Source: Streptomyces leeuwenhoekii (GTDB lineage Bacteria; Actinomycetota; Actinomycetes; Streptomycetales; Streptomycetaceae). From it: a stretch of DNA of 64,000 bases. The translations under genes and the position numbers were made by a program. This document shows, in pieces, positions 15,190 to 22,997 of the stretch (positions are counted from its first letter, which is position 1; each line of letters starts with the position of its first letter). The DNA lies in NCBI RefSeq assembly GCF_001013905.1, contig NZ_LN831790.1, forward strand, positions 4,044,001 to 4,108,000, written 5' to 3'. Below the pieces are notes generated by a model. The model did no database searches. It was not told where the DNA came from and worked only from the letters and a program-made list of their open reading frames with translations.

Positions 15190-15779
15190 CAAGTCCTGAA
15201 GTCCCTTCCCCAAGAGCCGCGTCTGGCTTACTGCCCTGACGACAAAAGCCACACTACGGGATCAAAGAGACGACTCTCCAGGCGGCACTCCGCCCCCGCC
15301 GAGGCCCGGCCTGGTGTCCGACCGACGCCCGCTCCGGACCTCCGTCGGCACCCGCTCCGGGGCCCCGTGGGTGCCCACTCCGGGACCCCGCCGGTGCCCG
15401 CCTGAAATCCGGCCGGCGCCTGCTCCGAGACTCCGACGGTGCCTGCTCCCAGGCTCCGGCGGTGCCCGCTCCGAGGCTCCGGCGAACCGGCGCTCCGGGT
15501 GACGCGTCGGGGGCCGTCGGAGACCCACCGGCAGCCCGAGGGCGGCGCTCCTGCCACCTCCCGGCGCCTACCCGCCGGCCGCCACTCCAGTCCCGTCCCT
15601 CACACGCTCCCGAAACCCCGCGACTCCTTCGAGGCACCCACCGTACGCCCCAACTCCGGTCGCCCGCAGCCGGATCCCCCTGCCGGGAAACGAGCGCAGG
15701 CCCCGCGGCGTGACCACCGGGAGCCTGAGATGTTGTACAGTAGGCGAGCGTCCGGACACCGGTTCCAACCGGGTCTTAC
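15190..15779. other. Intergenic region with degenerate 23-24-bp repeats
   Basis: No supported gene. About seven degenerate copies of a CCCGCTCCGGGGCCCCGNNGGTG-like unit (23-24 bp) fill 15323-15490, giving spurious long frames on both strands. The stretch 15700-15779 leads into tRNA-Gly and should hold its promoter (TTGTACAGTAGGCGAG near 15732-15747). Confidence 0.6.
15323..15490. repeat. Degenerate minisatellite, about 7 units of 23-24 bp
   Basis: Units alternate GCCCGCTCC, GGNNCTCCG and GGTGCC blocks with frequent substitutions. Not palindromic and not evenly spaced enough for CRISPR. Confidence 0.6.
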
Positions 15780-15853
15780 GCGGGTGTAGTTTAATGGTAG
15801 AACATCAGCTTCCCAAGCTGAGAGCGCGAGTTCGATTCTCGTCACCCGCTCCA
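15780..15853 (+). tRNA. tRNA-Gly(CCC), attachment target of AICE-2
   Basis: GCGGGTG acceptor pairs with CACCCGC. D arm GTTTAATGGTAGAAC, anticodon stem TCAGC/GCTGA with loop TTCCCAA (anticodon CCC, decoding GGG), and T arm CGAGTTCGATTCTCG. CCA is encoded at 15851-15853. The 3' part from 15807 is duplicated at 30558 by integration of AICE-2, so the gene has been kept whole by the element. Confidence 0.96.
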
Positions 15854-15855
15854 TG
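15807..15855 (+). repeat. attL core, 49 bp
   Basis: Identical to 30558-30606, starting AGCTTCCCAAGCTGAGAGCG. It covers the anticodon loop to just past the CCA end. Only this side has the full tRNA gene. Confidence 0.93.
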
Positions 15856-15888
15856 AAGAAGGCCCAGGTCAGAGACCTGGGCCTTCTT
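15856..15888. terminator. tRNA terminator supplied by AICE-2
   Basis: Perfect 15-bp stem AAGAAGGCCCAGGTC/GACCTGGGCCTTCTT with a 3-nt AGA loop. The equivalent chromosomal hairpin after attR keeps the CCAGGTCAGAGACC centre but has different outer bases. Confidence 0.85.
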
Positions 15889-15902
15889 GTTGTGCTCGGT
15901 GA

Positions 15903-17066
15903 TCACCCGCCGCGTGCCAGATCCGTGCCAGGACGTCTCTCGGCGGCCTTCCGTGCAGCTGCGGCCCGAGCCTTCCGGACGGTCGCGTCGAGGCCGGCGG
16001 CGACCTCTTCCTGACGGTCCTCGTCGGAGTGCTGGTAGATGAGCGCCGCCTTCTCCGAGGACTGCCCGGCGCGGACCATCGTGTCCTTGAGGGTGGCGCC
16101 GGACCGGGTGGAGAGCGTGTGCCCGGTGTGCCGGAGGTCGTAGAAGCGGAAGCCTTCCGGCATGCCGACGAGCTCACGTGCCTTACGCCACTTCCGCCCG
16201 AAGGTGCTGCGGCGGAAGGGGGCGCCCTTCTCACCGACGAAGAGGAGCCCGTCCGGTCCCGGCTCGGCGTAGCTCTCCAGGTGCCAGCGGAGCTCTCGGC
16301 GGAGGAATGCGGGAAGGATCCGGGTCCCGGCCTCGCTCTTGGTGCTGCCCTGGACCCGTCGCCCGTCCATCCGTTCCGGCTCGGCGCGGCGAACGTGGAT
16401 GCGCAAGGTGTCGACATCCACGTCCCGGCGGCGGAGGCCGGCCAGCTCCTCCGGCCGCATCGGGCCATAAGCACCGAGATACACCATCAGCCTCCACCTC
16501 ATCCCCACGGCGTCGGCGAGCGCGTCGACCTGGGCGACGGTGGCGATGCGCCGTTCGGCCGCCTTCTCCTTGCCGGCACCTTTGATCCGGCACGGGTTGC
16601 GACTGATCAGCTCATCGTCCACGGCCGTCTCCATGATGGCCTTGAGGAGGCGGTACGCCTTGGCCGTCATCGTCTTGGCACCCGTGGTCCGCAGCCGCTC
16701 GGCCCGCCATTCGCGTACGCGAGGTGCGGTGATCTCGTCCAGGTCCAGGCTCGTGAAGGCGGTCAGGTGCTTGTCGAGCAGGTAGCGATAGAGGTCCCGC
16801 GTCAGCGGCGCCAACTCCCGCTCCTCCACCCACTTGTCGGCATAGGCCCGGAAACTTACGGCCCCGGCCTCGGGGTCCCTCCACTCCCCCCGGCGGATCT
16901 CTGTCTGCTTCTCGGCGAGCCAGTCGTCCGCTTCGGCCGTCGTCTCGAAGGTGAAAGGAGCCGGGCGCATCACACCGTCGGGCCCCGGATAACGCGCTTG
17001 GTAGCGTCCGGAAGGAAGACGGCGGATCGCACCGAAGCGGCGACGCCTGCCCTTGCTGTTGGCCAT
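15903..17066 (-). CDS. int: Tyrosine site-specific integrase (AICE-2)
   Basis: 387 residues from ATG 17066, preceded by AGGAGG. N-terminal arm-binding and SAM-like core-binding regions (about 1-60 and 70-165) precede the catalytic domain (about 175-370). Catalytic residues visible: Arg204 (GPMRPEELAGL), Arg312-His313 in LRHTGHT, and nucleophile Tyr344 in AALIYQHS. The position often filled by His (GHSS) is Gln335 (AGQSS), a variant common in Streptomyces elements. It recombines the 49-bp tRNA-Gly core and, with Xis, excises the element. The start overlaps the xis stop by 1 nt. Its 3' end lies only 14 nt from the terminator after tRNA-Gly and contains GTGCCAG repeats likely used as arm sites. 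Confidence 0.95.
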   Translation of the reverse strand: MANSKGRRRRFGAIRRLPSGRYQARYPGPDGVMRPAPFTFETTAEADDWLAEKQTEIRRGEWRDPEAGAVSFRAYADKWVEERELAPLTRDLYRYLLDKHLTAFTSLDLDEITAPRVREWRAERLRTTGAKTMTAKAYRLLKAIMETAVDDELISRNPCRIKGAGKEKAAERRIATVAQVDALADAVGMRWRLMVYLGAYGPMRPEELAGLRRRDVDVDTLRIHVRRAEPERMDGRRVQGSTKSEAGTRILPAFLRRELRWHLESYAEPGPDGLLFVGEKGAPFRRSTFGRKWRKARELVGMPEGFRFYDLRHTGHTLSTRSGATLKDTMVRAGQSSEKAALIYQHSDEDRQEEVAAGLDATVRKARAAAARKAAERRPGTDLARGG

Positions 17067-17278
17067 CAGGCCGCCCTCCTGTAGCGGGTGCGGGGACGCC
17101 TCAGCGGCTCCACCGTGCGGGACGCGATGAACTCCTCCAGCGCGCTCGCGGGGATACGGACGTGGCGGCCGACCTTCACGTAGCGGATGCGCCGCTCCTC
17201 GACGAGCCGCCGGGGGAAGCGCACGGAGGTGCCGAGCAGTTCGGCGACCTGGTCGACGGACAGGTAGCGGTCGGTCAT
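17066..17278 (-). CDS. xis: Excisionase-like winged helix-turn-helix protein (AICE-2)
   Basis: 70 residues from ATG 17278 (MTDRYLSVDQVAELLGTSVR). The MerR/excisionase winged helix is clear: the recognition helix lies in VAELLGTSVRFPRRLVEERR and the wing in IRYVKVGRHVRIPASALEEF. It overlaps the rep stop by 4 nt and the int start by 1 nt, giving a coupled rep-xis-int operon as in pSAM2. Role: architectural DNA-bending factor favouring excision. Confidence 0.9.
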   Translation of the reverse strand: MTDRYLSVDQVAELLGTSVRFPRRLVEERRIRYVKVGRHVRIPASALEEFIASRTVEPLRRPRTRYRRAA

Positions 17279-18624
17279 GTGGTGGGCTCTCCTTCCGTTC
17301 CGGGGGCGGGTTCGAGGGACGCGGCAAGCCAGGCTTCGGCACGGGAGAGGCCGGTACCGGCGAAGACCCAGTGGGCGAGGACGAGCGTGGTCTCGTCGTC
17401 CTGCGGGACGGGCGGGGCCGCTTGGGCCCGGCGCCACTCGGCGCGAGCGTCGCGGAGGGCGCCGAGGGTGGTGGAGTAGCGGCGGGACTTGGTGGAGAAG
17501 TGGCCGCGGAAGCCGAGCATGTGGGCCCAGGCCCGCAGGCGCAGGTCCGCCAGCTCGGGACGGGCACCGAGGGTCCAGGCGGTGCGGATCATGCGCCGGG
17601 CGTGGTCGGTGATCCGGGCCTGGGCCAGCTCGGCGAGGAAGCGGATCGGCCGGTCCAGGGTGCCGGTCGCCGTCTCGGCGCCCTTGGTGGCGTACTTGGC
17701 GATGTAGGCGGCCACGGCCCGTTCGGTCAGCTCCCGGCCGCCGTCGAAGTCGGCGGAGCGGATCGGGCGGACGTCGAGCTGGCGGCCGAAGGTGAAGGTG
17801 TGCGGCCGGCCGTCGATCTCCGGGCCGTCGACGCGGGCGGCGGTGGCCGCGGCGCGTATGGCGTCGGTCAGCAGCTCGGCCGACGCCCAGGCCGGGGGCG
17901 GGGTGTCGCCGCCGCCGGGGCCGTCGAGGCGGATGACGGCGTGGAAGTGGACGGCGCCGCGCTTCTGGTACTCGGCGACCTTGGCGAAGGAGATGCGGGC
18001 GTGGTCGCGGAAGGTGCGTTGGGTGAGTCCGGCGCGCTTGGCGACCTCCCGGCGGAGGTAGATCGAGAAGCGCCGCCACAGGGCACCGGCGTGCGCGTTC
18101 CACAGCACGGCCGCCTCGTAGTCGTAGGTGTCGGGGTCGGGGGGCGTGCCCAGAGCGGTGTCACCCTCGTCGTGCCGGGTGCCGCAGCGGCAGGCACGTC
18201 CGCCGGAGCGGCGGTTGTGGACCGGTCCGAAGCCGGGGGCGGTGAAGGTGGCGAAGACACGCGGATGGGTGGCGACCCGCTCCGGGGTGCCCTTGCCGCC
18301 GCGGAGTCCGGCGGTGATCAGGTGGTAGGTGTCGCGCCGGTAGGTCTCGGCGCAGGCCGGGCAGCGGGTGGCGCGGCGGTTGTTGCAGCGGACGAGGAGC
18401 TGGCCGGCGGGGAGGGCGGCGGAGCCGACATGGTGCAGGACGCGGCCGATCTCGCCGGTGGCCCGGTTCACCGTGTATTCGGTGCGGTGGCCGTCGAGGC
18501 GTACGGGGCGGGTGCAGCCGCCCAGGGTGGAGAGTTGGCGGGCCAGCTCGGGCAAGGTGCCGAGGGAGGCCAGTGTGGAGAGTTCCGCCAGCGGGGGCGG
18601 AGTCTGCCGGGTGATGATGGGCAT
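17275..18624 (-). CDS. repSA: RepSA-type replication initiator (AICE-2)
   Basis: 449 residues from ATG 18624 (MPIITRQTPPPLAELSTL), with AAAGGA upstream. Same architecture as the AICE-1 copy: cysteine cluster CNNRRATRCPACAETY (about 80-95), HUH-type GAVHFHAVIRLDG with His226 and His228, tyrosine motif YIAKYATKGAE and GHFSTKSRRYSTTLG near the end. The two proteins are clearly paralogous yet diverged through their length, so their origins may be compatible. It is directly preceded by the conserved hairpin at 18663-18698. Confidence 0.93.
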   Translation of the reverse strand: MPIITRQTPPPLAELSTLASLGTLPELARQLSTLGGCTRPVRLDGHRTEYTVNRATGEIGRVLHHVGSAALPAGQLLVRCNNRRATRCPACAETYRRDTYHLITAGLRGGKGTPERVATHPRVFATFTAPGFGPVHNRRSGGRACRCGTRHDEGDTALGTPPDPDTYDYEAAVLWNAHAGALWRRFSIYLRREVAKRAGLTQRTFRDHARISFAKVAEYQKRGAVHFHAVIRLDGPGGGDTPPPAWASAELLTDAIRAAATAARVDGPEIDGRPHTFTFGRQLDVRPIRSADFDGGRELTERAVAAYIAKYATKGAETATGTLDRPIRFLAELAQARITDHARRMIRTAWTLGARPELADLRLRAWAHMLGFRGHFSTKSRRYSTTLGALRDARAEWRRAQAAPPVPQDDETTLVLAHWVFAGTGLSRAEAWLAASLEPAPGTEGEPTT

Positions 18625-18662
18625 TCCTTTCGGCTGTTTCGGCGGTCGGGAGGGACGGCCCC

Positions 18663-18698
18663 GGGGCGGCGGGATGCTTGGCGGCTTGTTGCCGCCCC
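18663..18698 (-). other. Conserved hairpin upstream of repSA (AICE-2 copy)
   Basis: GGGGCGGC and GCCGCCCC arms with a loop reading AACAAGCCGCCAAGCATCCC on the minus strand. It matches the AICE-1 hairpin at 6300-6341 in arms and in the loop CCGCCAAG, and lies about 40 nt before the rep start. Confidence 0.6.
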
Positions 18699-18707
18699 GG
18701 CGGCCGG

Positions 18708-18965
18708 TCAGCGCTGATGCGCGCCGTTGAGGAGGGAGCGCAGGACCACGGCGGCGACGGCCACGGAGACGGCCGAGACGGCGACCGCCGCCAGGAGCGC
18801 GGTCAGCACGACGCCGACGACGACCACGGCGGCGACCGCGCCGACACCGGCCCCCACGAACGGGGCGATCGGGCGGCCGGCGGAGGGGACCGGGGCGTGG
18901 TCCTGCGGGATGTGGGTGGTGATGCTCGGGACGTGCGGGGTGTCGGGCAGCTTGGGACGAAACAT
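18708..18965 (-). CDS. Small AICE membrane protein, 85 aa
   Basis: Starts MFRPKLPDTPHVPSITTHIP. A soluble Pro-rich head precedes a long hydrophobic stretch (about 36-75, VGAGVGAVAAVVVVGVVLTA) that can cross the membrane twice, followed by SLLNGAHQR. Position, between rep and spdA, and size point to a Spd-like spread accessory. Not similar in sequence to the AICE-1 96-aa membrane peptide. Confidence 0.65.
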   Translation of the reverse strand: MFRPKLPDTPHVPSITTHIPQDHAPVPSAGRPIAPFVGAGVGAVAAVVVVGVVLTALLAAVAVSAVSVAVAAVVLRSLLNGAHQR

Positions 18966-18992
18966 CGCGGGGCTCCTTGTGCCGGTCGGGGG

Positions 18993-19187
18993 TCAGTCGT
19001 GGGTGCCGTTGACGACGTCGACTCCGGAGCGGGTGCCGGACTCGATGGCGGGGGCGAGGAAGGTGTGCGAGAGCCAGAAGCCGAACAGGGCGATCACGAC
19101 GGCGACCCAGAGGCGGACGCCGAGGAACCTGATCGCGGCCCAGGCGATGACGCCCAGGACGAGGACGAGCGGCAGCGAGACGGTCAC
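18993..19187 (-). CDS. Small AICE membrane protein, 64 aa
   Basis: Starts MTVSLPLVLVLGVIAWAAIR and contains a second helix (LWVAVVIALFGFWLSHTFLA), ending in a polar SGTRSGVDVVNGTHD. Two-helix hairpin proteins of this size are usual among spd genes. Lies 9 nt after spdA in the same transcription unit. Function inferred only from place. Confidence 0.65.
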   Translation of the reverse strand: MTVSLPLVLVLGVIAWAAIRFLGVRLWVAVVIALFGFWLSHTFLAPAIESGTRSGVDVVNGTHD

Positions 19188-19196
19188 GGGATCTCC

Positions 19197-19388
19197 TCAG
19201 CGGACGGCGCAGCGGTGGGTGCGGGCGGCCAGCTCGGCGGCGGCGCGGCTGTCGTAGTCGGCGGAGAAGCCGCACCGCGGGGCCGTGCAGACGGCGGTGT
19301 GCTTCTCGCGGCCCCGGCCGTCGTAGGAGGTGCCGACCTGGACGGGGCCGATGCGGACGACGCGGCGGAAGCGGCGGTTGGCGGGCAT
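19197..19388 (-). CDS. spdA: SpdA-like mobile element transfer protein (AICE-2)
   Basis: 63 residues, MPANRRFRRVVRIGPVQVGT. Shares RIGPVQVGT, CTAPRCGFS and AAELAARTHRCA with the AICE-1 protein (6891-7073), including the three cysteines. The start codon overlaps the stop of the 63-aa gene upstream by 1 nt, so the unit is translationally coupled. Confidence 0.82.
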   Translation of the reverse strand: MPANRRFRRVVRIGPVQVGTSYDGRGREKHTAVCTAPRCGFSADYDSRAAAELAARTHRCAVR

Positions 19389-19579
19389 CAGGGGGTCTCC
19401 TTCTCGGATTCGCCGGTGAAGTCGGTGACGTGGTCGGTGAGCCAGCGGCGGATCTCGTCGCCCTCGACGGGGTCGGCGGCGAGGATCACCGGTTCGGCGA
19501 TCAGTACGGCTTCAGTGAAGCGGTTCTGTCGGGTCAGCTCTGCGGCGCGCTTCAGCGCGCGGAGCGTGGACGGGCGCAA
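19388..19579 (-). CDS. Small AICE protein, 63 aa
   Basis: TTG start at 19579 with GGAGG upstream (LRPSTLRALKRAAELTRQNR). The product is helical and acidic toward the end (EGDEIRRWLTDHVTDFTGES). No AICE-1 counterpart is found between spdB and spdA, where the genes lie only 14 nt apart. Coupled to spdA. Function unknown; the start codon is the least certain point. Confidence 0.6.
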   Translation of the reverse strand: MRPSTLRALKRAAELTRQNRFTEAVLIAEPVILAADPVEGDEIRRWLTDHVTDFTGESEKETP

Positions 19580-19598
19580 GGGAAAAAGTCCTCCGGGG

Positions 19599-20234
19599 TC
19601 AGGTGAGGTGGGCGGTGATGGCTTCGGCGAGCGGCATCGGGACGCCGAGCCGGGCGCGAAGCGTCGGGGTGTCGATCGGGGTTCCGGTCCGGGTGCGGTG
19701 GTCGTCGGCGACCTTCCGGGCGAGAGCGACGAGGGCGGGCGGTACCGGGGAAGGGGAGGCCGGCGCCGACTCCGTTTCGGTGGCCGGTAGTTCGGCTTCT
19801 GTGACGGTGGGTTCCGGTGCCGTGTCCGTCGAGAGCGGTTCGGGGGCCGTCTCCAGAGCCTCGGTCGGCTTGGGCGCTCCGTGGGCCAGCAGGGTGCCGC
19901 CCAGGAAGGCGACCGCGGGCCAGCCGGCGACGAGGATGCGCAGCCAGGCCGGTACGTCGTCGAGGTCGAGGAGTCCGGCGGTGGCGACGTTGGCGCCGAG
20001 GGACGCGGCCAGCGCGACGAGGAACCAGCACCACCCGGCCGCTTTCGCCGCACCCGAGCGCAGCTGCCGCCAGGCCGCCACCAGCAGCAGGTCGACGGAG
20101 ACCGGATAGGCCCACGCCTTCCACCCGTCCTGTCCGGCGGCCAGCGCCAGGTCGTGCAGGTGGGCGAAGGACAGCGCGGCGGCGATCAGCGCCTGGACGA
20201 GTACGGCGTCCACGCGGAGGGGCAGGGCACGCAC
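19599..20234 (-). CDS. spdB: SpdB-like DUF2637 membrane protein (AICE-2)
   Basis: 211 residues from GTG 20234 (MRALPLRVDAVLVQALIAAA). Four N-terminal membrane helices, Pro/Thr/Glu-rich linker (about 125-170), then VPPALVALARKVADDHRTRT, as in the AICE-1 protein; identity is highest in the helices (AGQDGWKAWAYPVSVDLLLV, NVATAGLLDLDDVPAWLRI). Expected to sit in the membrane with the Tra pump and help spread DNA along hyphal compartments. Confidence 0.87.
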   Translation of the reverse strand: MRALPLRVDAVLVQALIAAALSFAHLHDLALAAGQDGWKAWAYPVSVDLLLVAAWRQLRSGAAKAAGWCWFLVALAASLGANVATAGLLDLDDVPAWLRILVAGWPAVAFLGGTLLAHGAPKPTEALETAPEPLSTDTAPEPTVTEAELPATETESAPASPSPVPPALVALARKVADDHRTRTGTPIDTPTLRARLGVPMPLAEAITAHLT

Positions 20235-20313
20235 GGCGATTCCTTCCGGTTCTGGGCATGGGTGGGTAGGGACGTGGCGCGGGACGGCCGCGCCGGCCGT
20301 GGAAGCGGGTGGG

Positions 20314-21687
20314 TTACTCGGTGACCGGCCGAGGAGCGGCCACGGGGCCGGACTCCTTCACCGGTACGGGCGGGACGTACGGCCGGAGCGGTGAGAGCGC
20401 CGGGACGTCCGGGGCGAGGTGCGCCGTCTCGCGGCAGGTGGCCGCGGCGTCGGCGAGGGACAGGTACGGGGTGCGGATGCGGGACCAGCCGCCGGACGTG
20501 TCGCCGACGACGGCGAGGCCGGGCAGCTCGGGGGCGATGGCGCAGGCGGCCATGACGGCTTCGGGGGCGATGTCGCCGAGCGCCATCTTGGCGGAGGCTT
20601 CGTCGTTGACGCGGTGGCAGACGCGGCCGGTCAACTGGGCCCGCAGCATGGTCGCTCCCTTGCCCAGTTCGGCGCCGAAGCGCTGCCCGCACACCTCCAG
20701 ATAGATGCCGGCCGCGCGGCCGAGCTGGGCGAGGCGGATGAGCTGGGTGACCATCTCGTCCCGCCGTTCCTCCTCCTTCCTCGTCGCGACGAGGAAGAGT
20801 TCGGCCACCTCGTCGACGAACAACACGACGGGAGCCGGGCGTTCACCCTCCGGTAGTCCCCAGACGTCGGAGGTGATCAGCTCGTCCGGGGTGCCGGGTG
20901 CGATGCCCTGCCGGGCCTTGATCAGGTCGTATCGGTCCTCCATTTCCTTGACGAGCACGGGCAGCAGCTCGGCCGCCTGTTCCGGGTCGGTCGCCAGCGC
21001 GGAGAGCCGAGGGGCGAACGGCGCCAGCTCCACCCCGCGCTTGCAGTCGATGCCGACCAGGACCACCGGTTGGGCGGCCAGCCCGGCGAGCAGGTTCCGC
21101 AGGTACATGGACTTGCCGGACAGGGTGGCGCCGAGCACGAGTTCGTGCGGTACGGCCCGGTAGTCCCGTACGAAGGCGGTCGCGTCCTCCCGCAGGGCCA
21201 CCGGCACGCGCAGCGGACCGGCGCCGGTCCGGCGGGGCATCCGCACCTTCCGCAGGACGTCGAAGCCGACGAGCCGCAGCTCCACGACACCGGGCCTGAC
21301 GTCCCGCACGTACACGGCATGGACGCCCCAGGCGTGCCGCAGCCGTTCGGCCGAGGCCGCCACGTCCGCCGGTTCCTGCCCCGGAGCCAGCCGCAGCCGG
21401 AGCCGCAGGCCGGTCGAGGTGGGCCGGATCATGCCGCGGCGAGGGGGCACCGGCCGGACCTCACGGCGCGTGGCCGCCCGGACGGCCAGGGCCCGCCACC
21501 GGGACGGTTCGACCGTCAGGCCGCAGGCGTCCATGGTCGAGGAGTACGAGGCCAGCAGCCGGACCACCGAGACGGGCAGCCCGACCGCGGACCAGTACGC
21601 CGCCGGGTGGGCGTGCCGGGCGTAGGTGGCCCCGCCTATCGCGGCGAGCGATCCGCCCAGCTCGGCCCACGTCATCAGGTCGGTCAC
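20314..21687 (-). CDS. traSA: TraSA FtsK/SpoIIIE-type DNA translocase (AICE-2), intact
   Basis: 457 residues from GTG 21687 (MTDLMTWAELGGSLAAIGGA), 5 nt after the original stop of the SCO3933-type frame. The head has a short hydrophobic stretch and YARHAHPAAYWSAVG, present only as an interrupted form in AICE-1. Walker A GATLSGKS lies at about 186-193 and Walker B VVLFVDEVAELF near 275; GIYLEVCGQRFGAELGKG and RVNDEASAKMALGDIAP follow. It should pump double-stranded AICE DNA to a recipient in mating. Intact, so this copy might serve both elements. Confidence 0.93.
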   Translation of the reverse strand: MTDLMTWAELGGSLAAIGGATYARHAHPAAYWSAVGLPVSVVRLLASYSSTMDACGLTVEPSRWRALAVRAATRREVRPVPPRRGMIRPTSTGLRLRLRLAPGQEPADVAASAERLRHAWGVHAVYVRDVRPGVVELRLVGFDVLRKVRMPRRTGAGPLRVPVALREDATAFVRDYRAVPHELVLGATLSGKSMYLRNLLAGLAAQPVVLVGIDCKRGVELAPFAPRLSALATDPEQAAELLPVLVKEMEDRYDLIKARQGIAPGTPDELITSDVWGLPEGERPAPVVLFVDEVAELFLVATRKEEERRDEMVTQLIRLAQLGRAAGIYLEVCGQRFGAELGKGATMLRAQLTGRVCHRVNDEASAKMALGDIAPEAVMAACAIAPELPGLAVVGDTSGGWSRIRTPYLSLADAAATCRETAHLAPDVPALSPLRPYVPPVPVKESGPVAAPRPVTE

Positions 21688-21692
21688 GTCGA

Positions 21693-22042
21693 TCAGCCCG
21701 CCTGGCCCGCCGGAAAGGCGCCGGGCGTGACGGCAGTGGCCCGGTAGGCGATGCCGTGCCGCTGCTGACCGTTGAACACGCTCTGCAGGGCCGGGCGACG
21801 AGACCGGGCAGGGAGACCGGGGCGCCGACGGTCAGGCCCTCCGTCACACCGCTCTCGGGAACGGTGACCTGGATCAGCGACGATTCGCCCTCGTCGATGT
21901 AGACGACGCCGACGGTCATCAGCGCCTCACCGCTCACGGAATCCTTGGCGATCTCACCGGTCTGCCGGTCGCGCACCTTCGGCGCCGGCGCTTCGGTGAG
22001 CAGGATCGTGGCGGTTGAGGCGTCAACGCGGATCACACGCAC
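21693..22042 (-). pseudogene. SCO3933-family regulatory gene with a one-base deletion
   Basis: GTG 22042 (MRVIRVDASTATILLTEAPA), with AGGAG upstream, reads normally for about 80 residues to PVSLPGLVARP and then goes out of frame. Adding one base at about 21786 restores W-QSVFNGQQRHGIAYRATAV and a stop at 21693-21695, matching AICE-1 ARDWENEFNGQKRHGISFRA. The missing base belongs to the conserved Trp codon. As it stands the product has an aberrant Arg/Pro-rich tail. Confidence 0.8.
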
Positions 22043-22080
22043 AGATTTCTCCTTCAAAGTCGAGCAACTCGCCACCTGAC

Positions 22081-22134
22081 AAGTTGACTTAGCAAGCTCG
22101 AAGCTAGAGATGCCAAGTTGACTTGTCAAGCTAG
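22081..22134. promoter_or_regulatory. Direct-repeat operators upstream of the SCO3933-tra operon
   Basis: AAGTTGACTTAGCAAGCT (22081-22098) and AAGTTGACTTGTCAAGCTAG (22115-22134) are spaced by 34 bp. Each contains a TTGAC..GTCAA-type inverted element. They lie just upstream of the SCO3933-type start and downstream of the KorSA-like GntR gene. A related AAGTCAACTGGTCAACC occurs at 22933 upstream of that regulator. Confidence 0.7.
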
Positions 22135-22176
22135 AACCGGAGGGGAGTTGAGAGATGAACTGGCCGCGGAACGACC

Positions 22177-22905
22177 TCAGTTCAGCCGGTAGGTGTCTTC
22201 CAGTTCCTGCCGGTCGGCCGGGAGCAGGACGTCGGAGACTTGCAGGGCCTGCCCGGAGGCGTCGCACGCGACGACCAGGACGCTGAGGACGGGAACGCCG
22301 TCCGGGAGGTCGAGGAGTTCGGCTTCGGCGCGCCTGGGCAGCCGGGCCGAGACCCGTTCCGTCACGTGATCGAAGCGGACCTTCTTCCGCGCTTCCAGGT
22401 GTGCGCGGGTACCGCCGCTCAGCGCTTCGGCGCTCTCCAGCTCGGTGCCCTCGACCAGGCCGGCGGGGAAGTACGACGAGACCAGCTCGACCGGTTCGCC
22501 GTCCTCCTCGACCAGGAAGCGGCGCATGAGGAGTTCAGCCCGCTTGGGCACCCCGAGCGCGGAGGCGACGCGCGCCGGAGCGGGGACGCGGCCGACCTCG
22601 ACCAACCGCCCCGGAGTCTGCGACTCGTCGCGCGTGAGCGTCTCCCGTCCCCGGCGGTCCTGGTTTTCGACGACCGCCGGACGCCCCCGCACGATCGTGC
22701 CGTACCCCTGCCGGGACTCCAGCCAGCCGTCGCGCTTCAGCAGCTCCAGCGCCCGGACGACGGTCGGCCGGGACATCCCGAAGGCCTGCACCAGCTGGTT
22801 CTCGCTGGGCACGCGGGTGCCGGGCGCGTACGTGCCGTCCTCGATGCGACGCTGGATGGTCTGAGCGAGGCGAACGTACTTCGGTGCCTCCACTTCATAC
22901 GCCAT
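22177..22905 (-). CDS. GntR-family regulator with UTRA domain (KorSA-like, AICE-2)
   Basis: 242 residues (MAYEVEAPKYVRLAQTIQRR). The winged helix occupies about 1-75 (VPSENQLVQAFGMSRPTVVRALELLKRDGWL), and the UTRA effector domain about 95-240 with the family FPAGLVEGTELES and RLPRRAEAELLDLPDGVPVL blocks. It is transcribed in the same direction as tra, with operators both upstream of itself (22933) and upstream of the SCO3933-type gene (22081-22134), suggesting autoregulation and repression of transfer, as KorSA does in pSAM2. Confidence 0.87.
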   Translation of the reverse strand: MAYEVEAPKYVRLAQTIQRRIEDGTYAPGTRVPSENQLVQAFGMSRPTVVRALELLKRDGWLESRQGYGTIVRGRPAVVENQDRRGRETLTRDESQTPGRLVEVGRVPAPARVASALGVPKRAELLMRRFLVEEDGEPVELVSSYFPAGLVEGTELESAEALSGGTRAHLEARKKVRFDHVTERVSARLPRRAEAELLDLPDGVPVLSVLVVACDASGQALQVSDVLLPADRQELEDTYRLN

Positions 22906-22930
22906 GAATGCCGCCGCCCGTCGAGATTGG

Positions 22931-22950
22931 CCAAGTCAACTGGTCAACCA
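22931..22950. promoter_or_regulatory. Operator upstream of the KorSA-like gene
   Basis: AAGTCAACTGGTCAACCAG (22933-22951) matches the reverse of the TTGACTTG-type elements at 22081-22134 and lies 28 nt before the GntR start. Confidence 0.6.
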
Positions 22951-22997
22951 GACTAACGACGATTCCGCCCCCGCAGTACCGACGGGGCGTATTCCGC

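Noticed and set aside
15323..15490. Possible CRISPR array
   Set aside because: Units are degenerate, 23-24 bp, without unique spacers or cas genes; it is a minisatellite.
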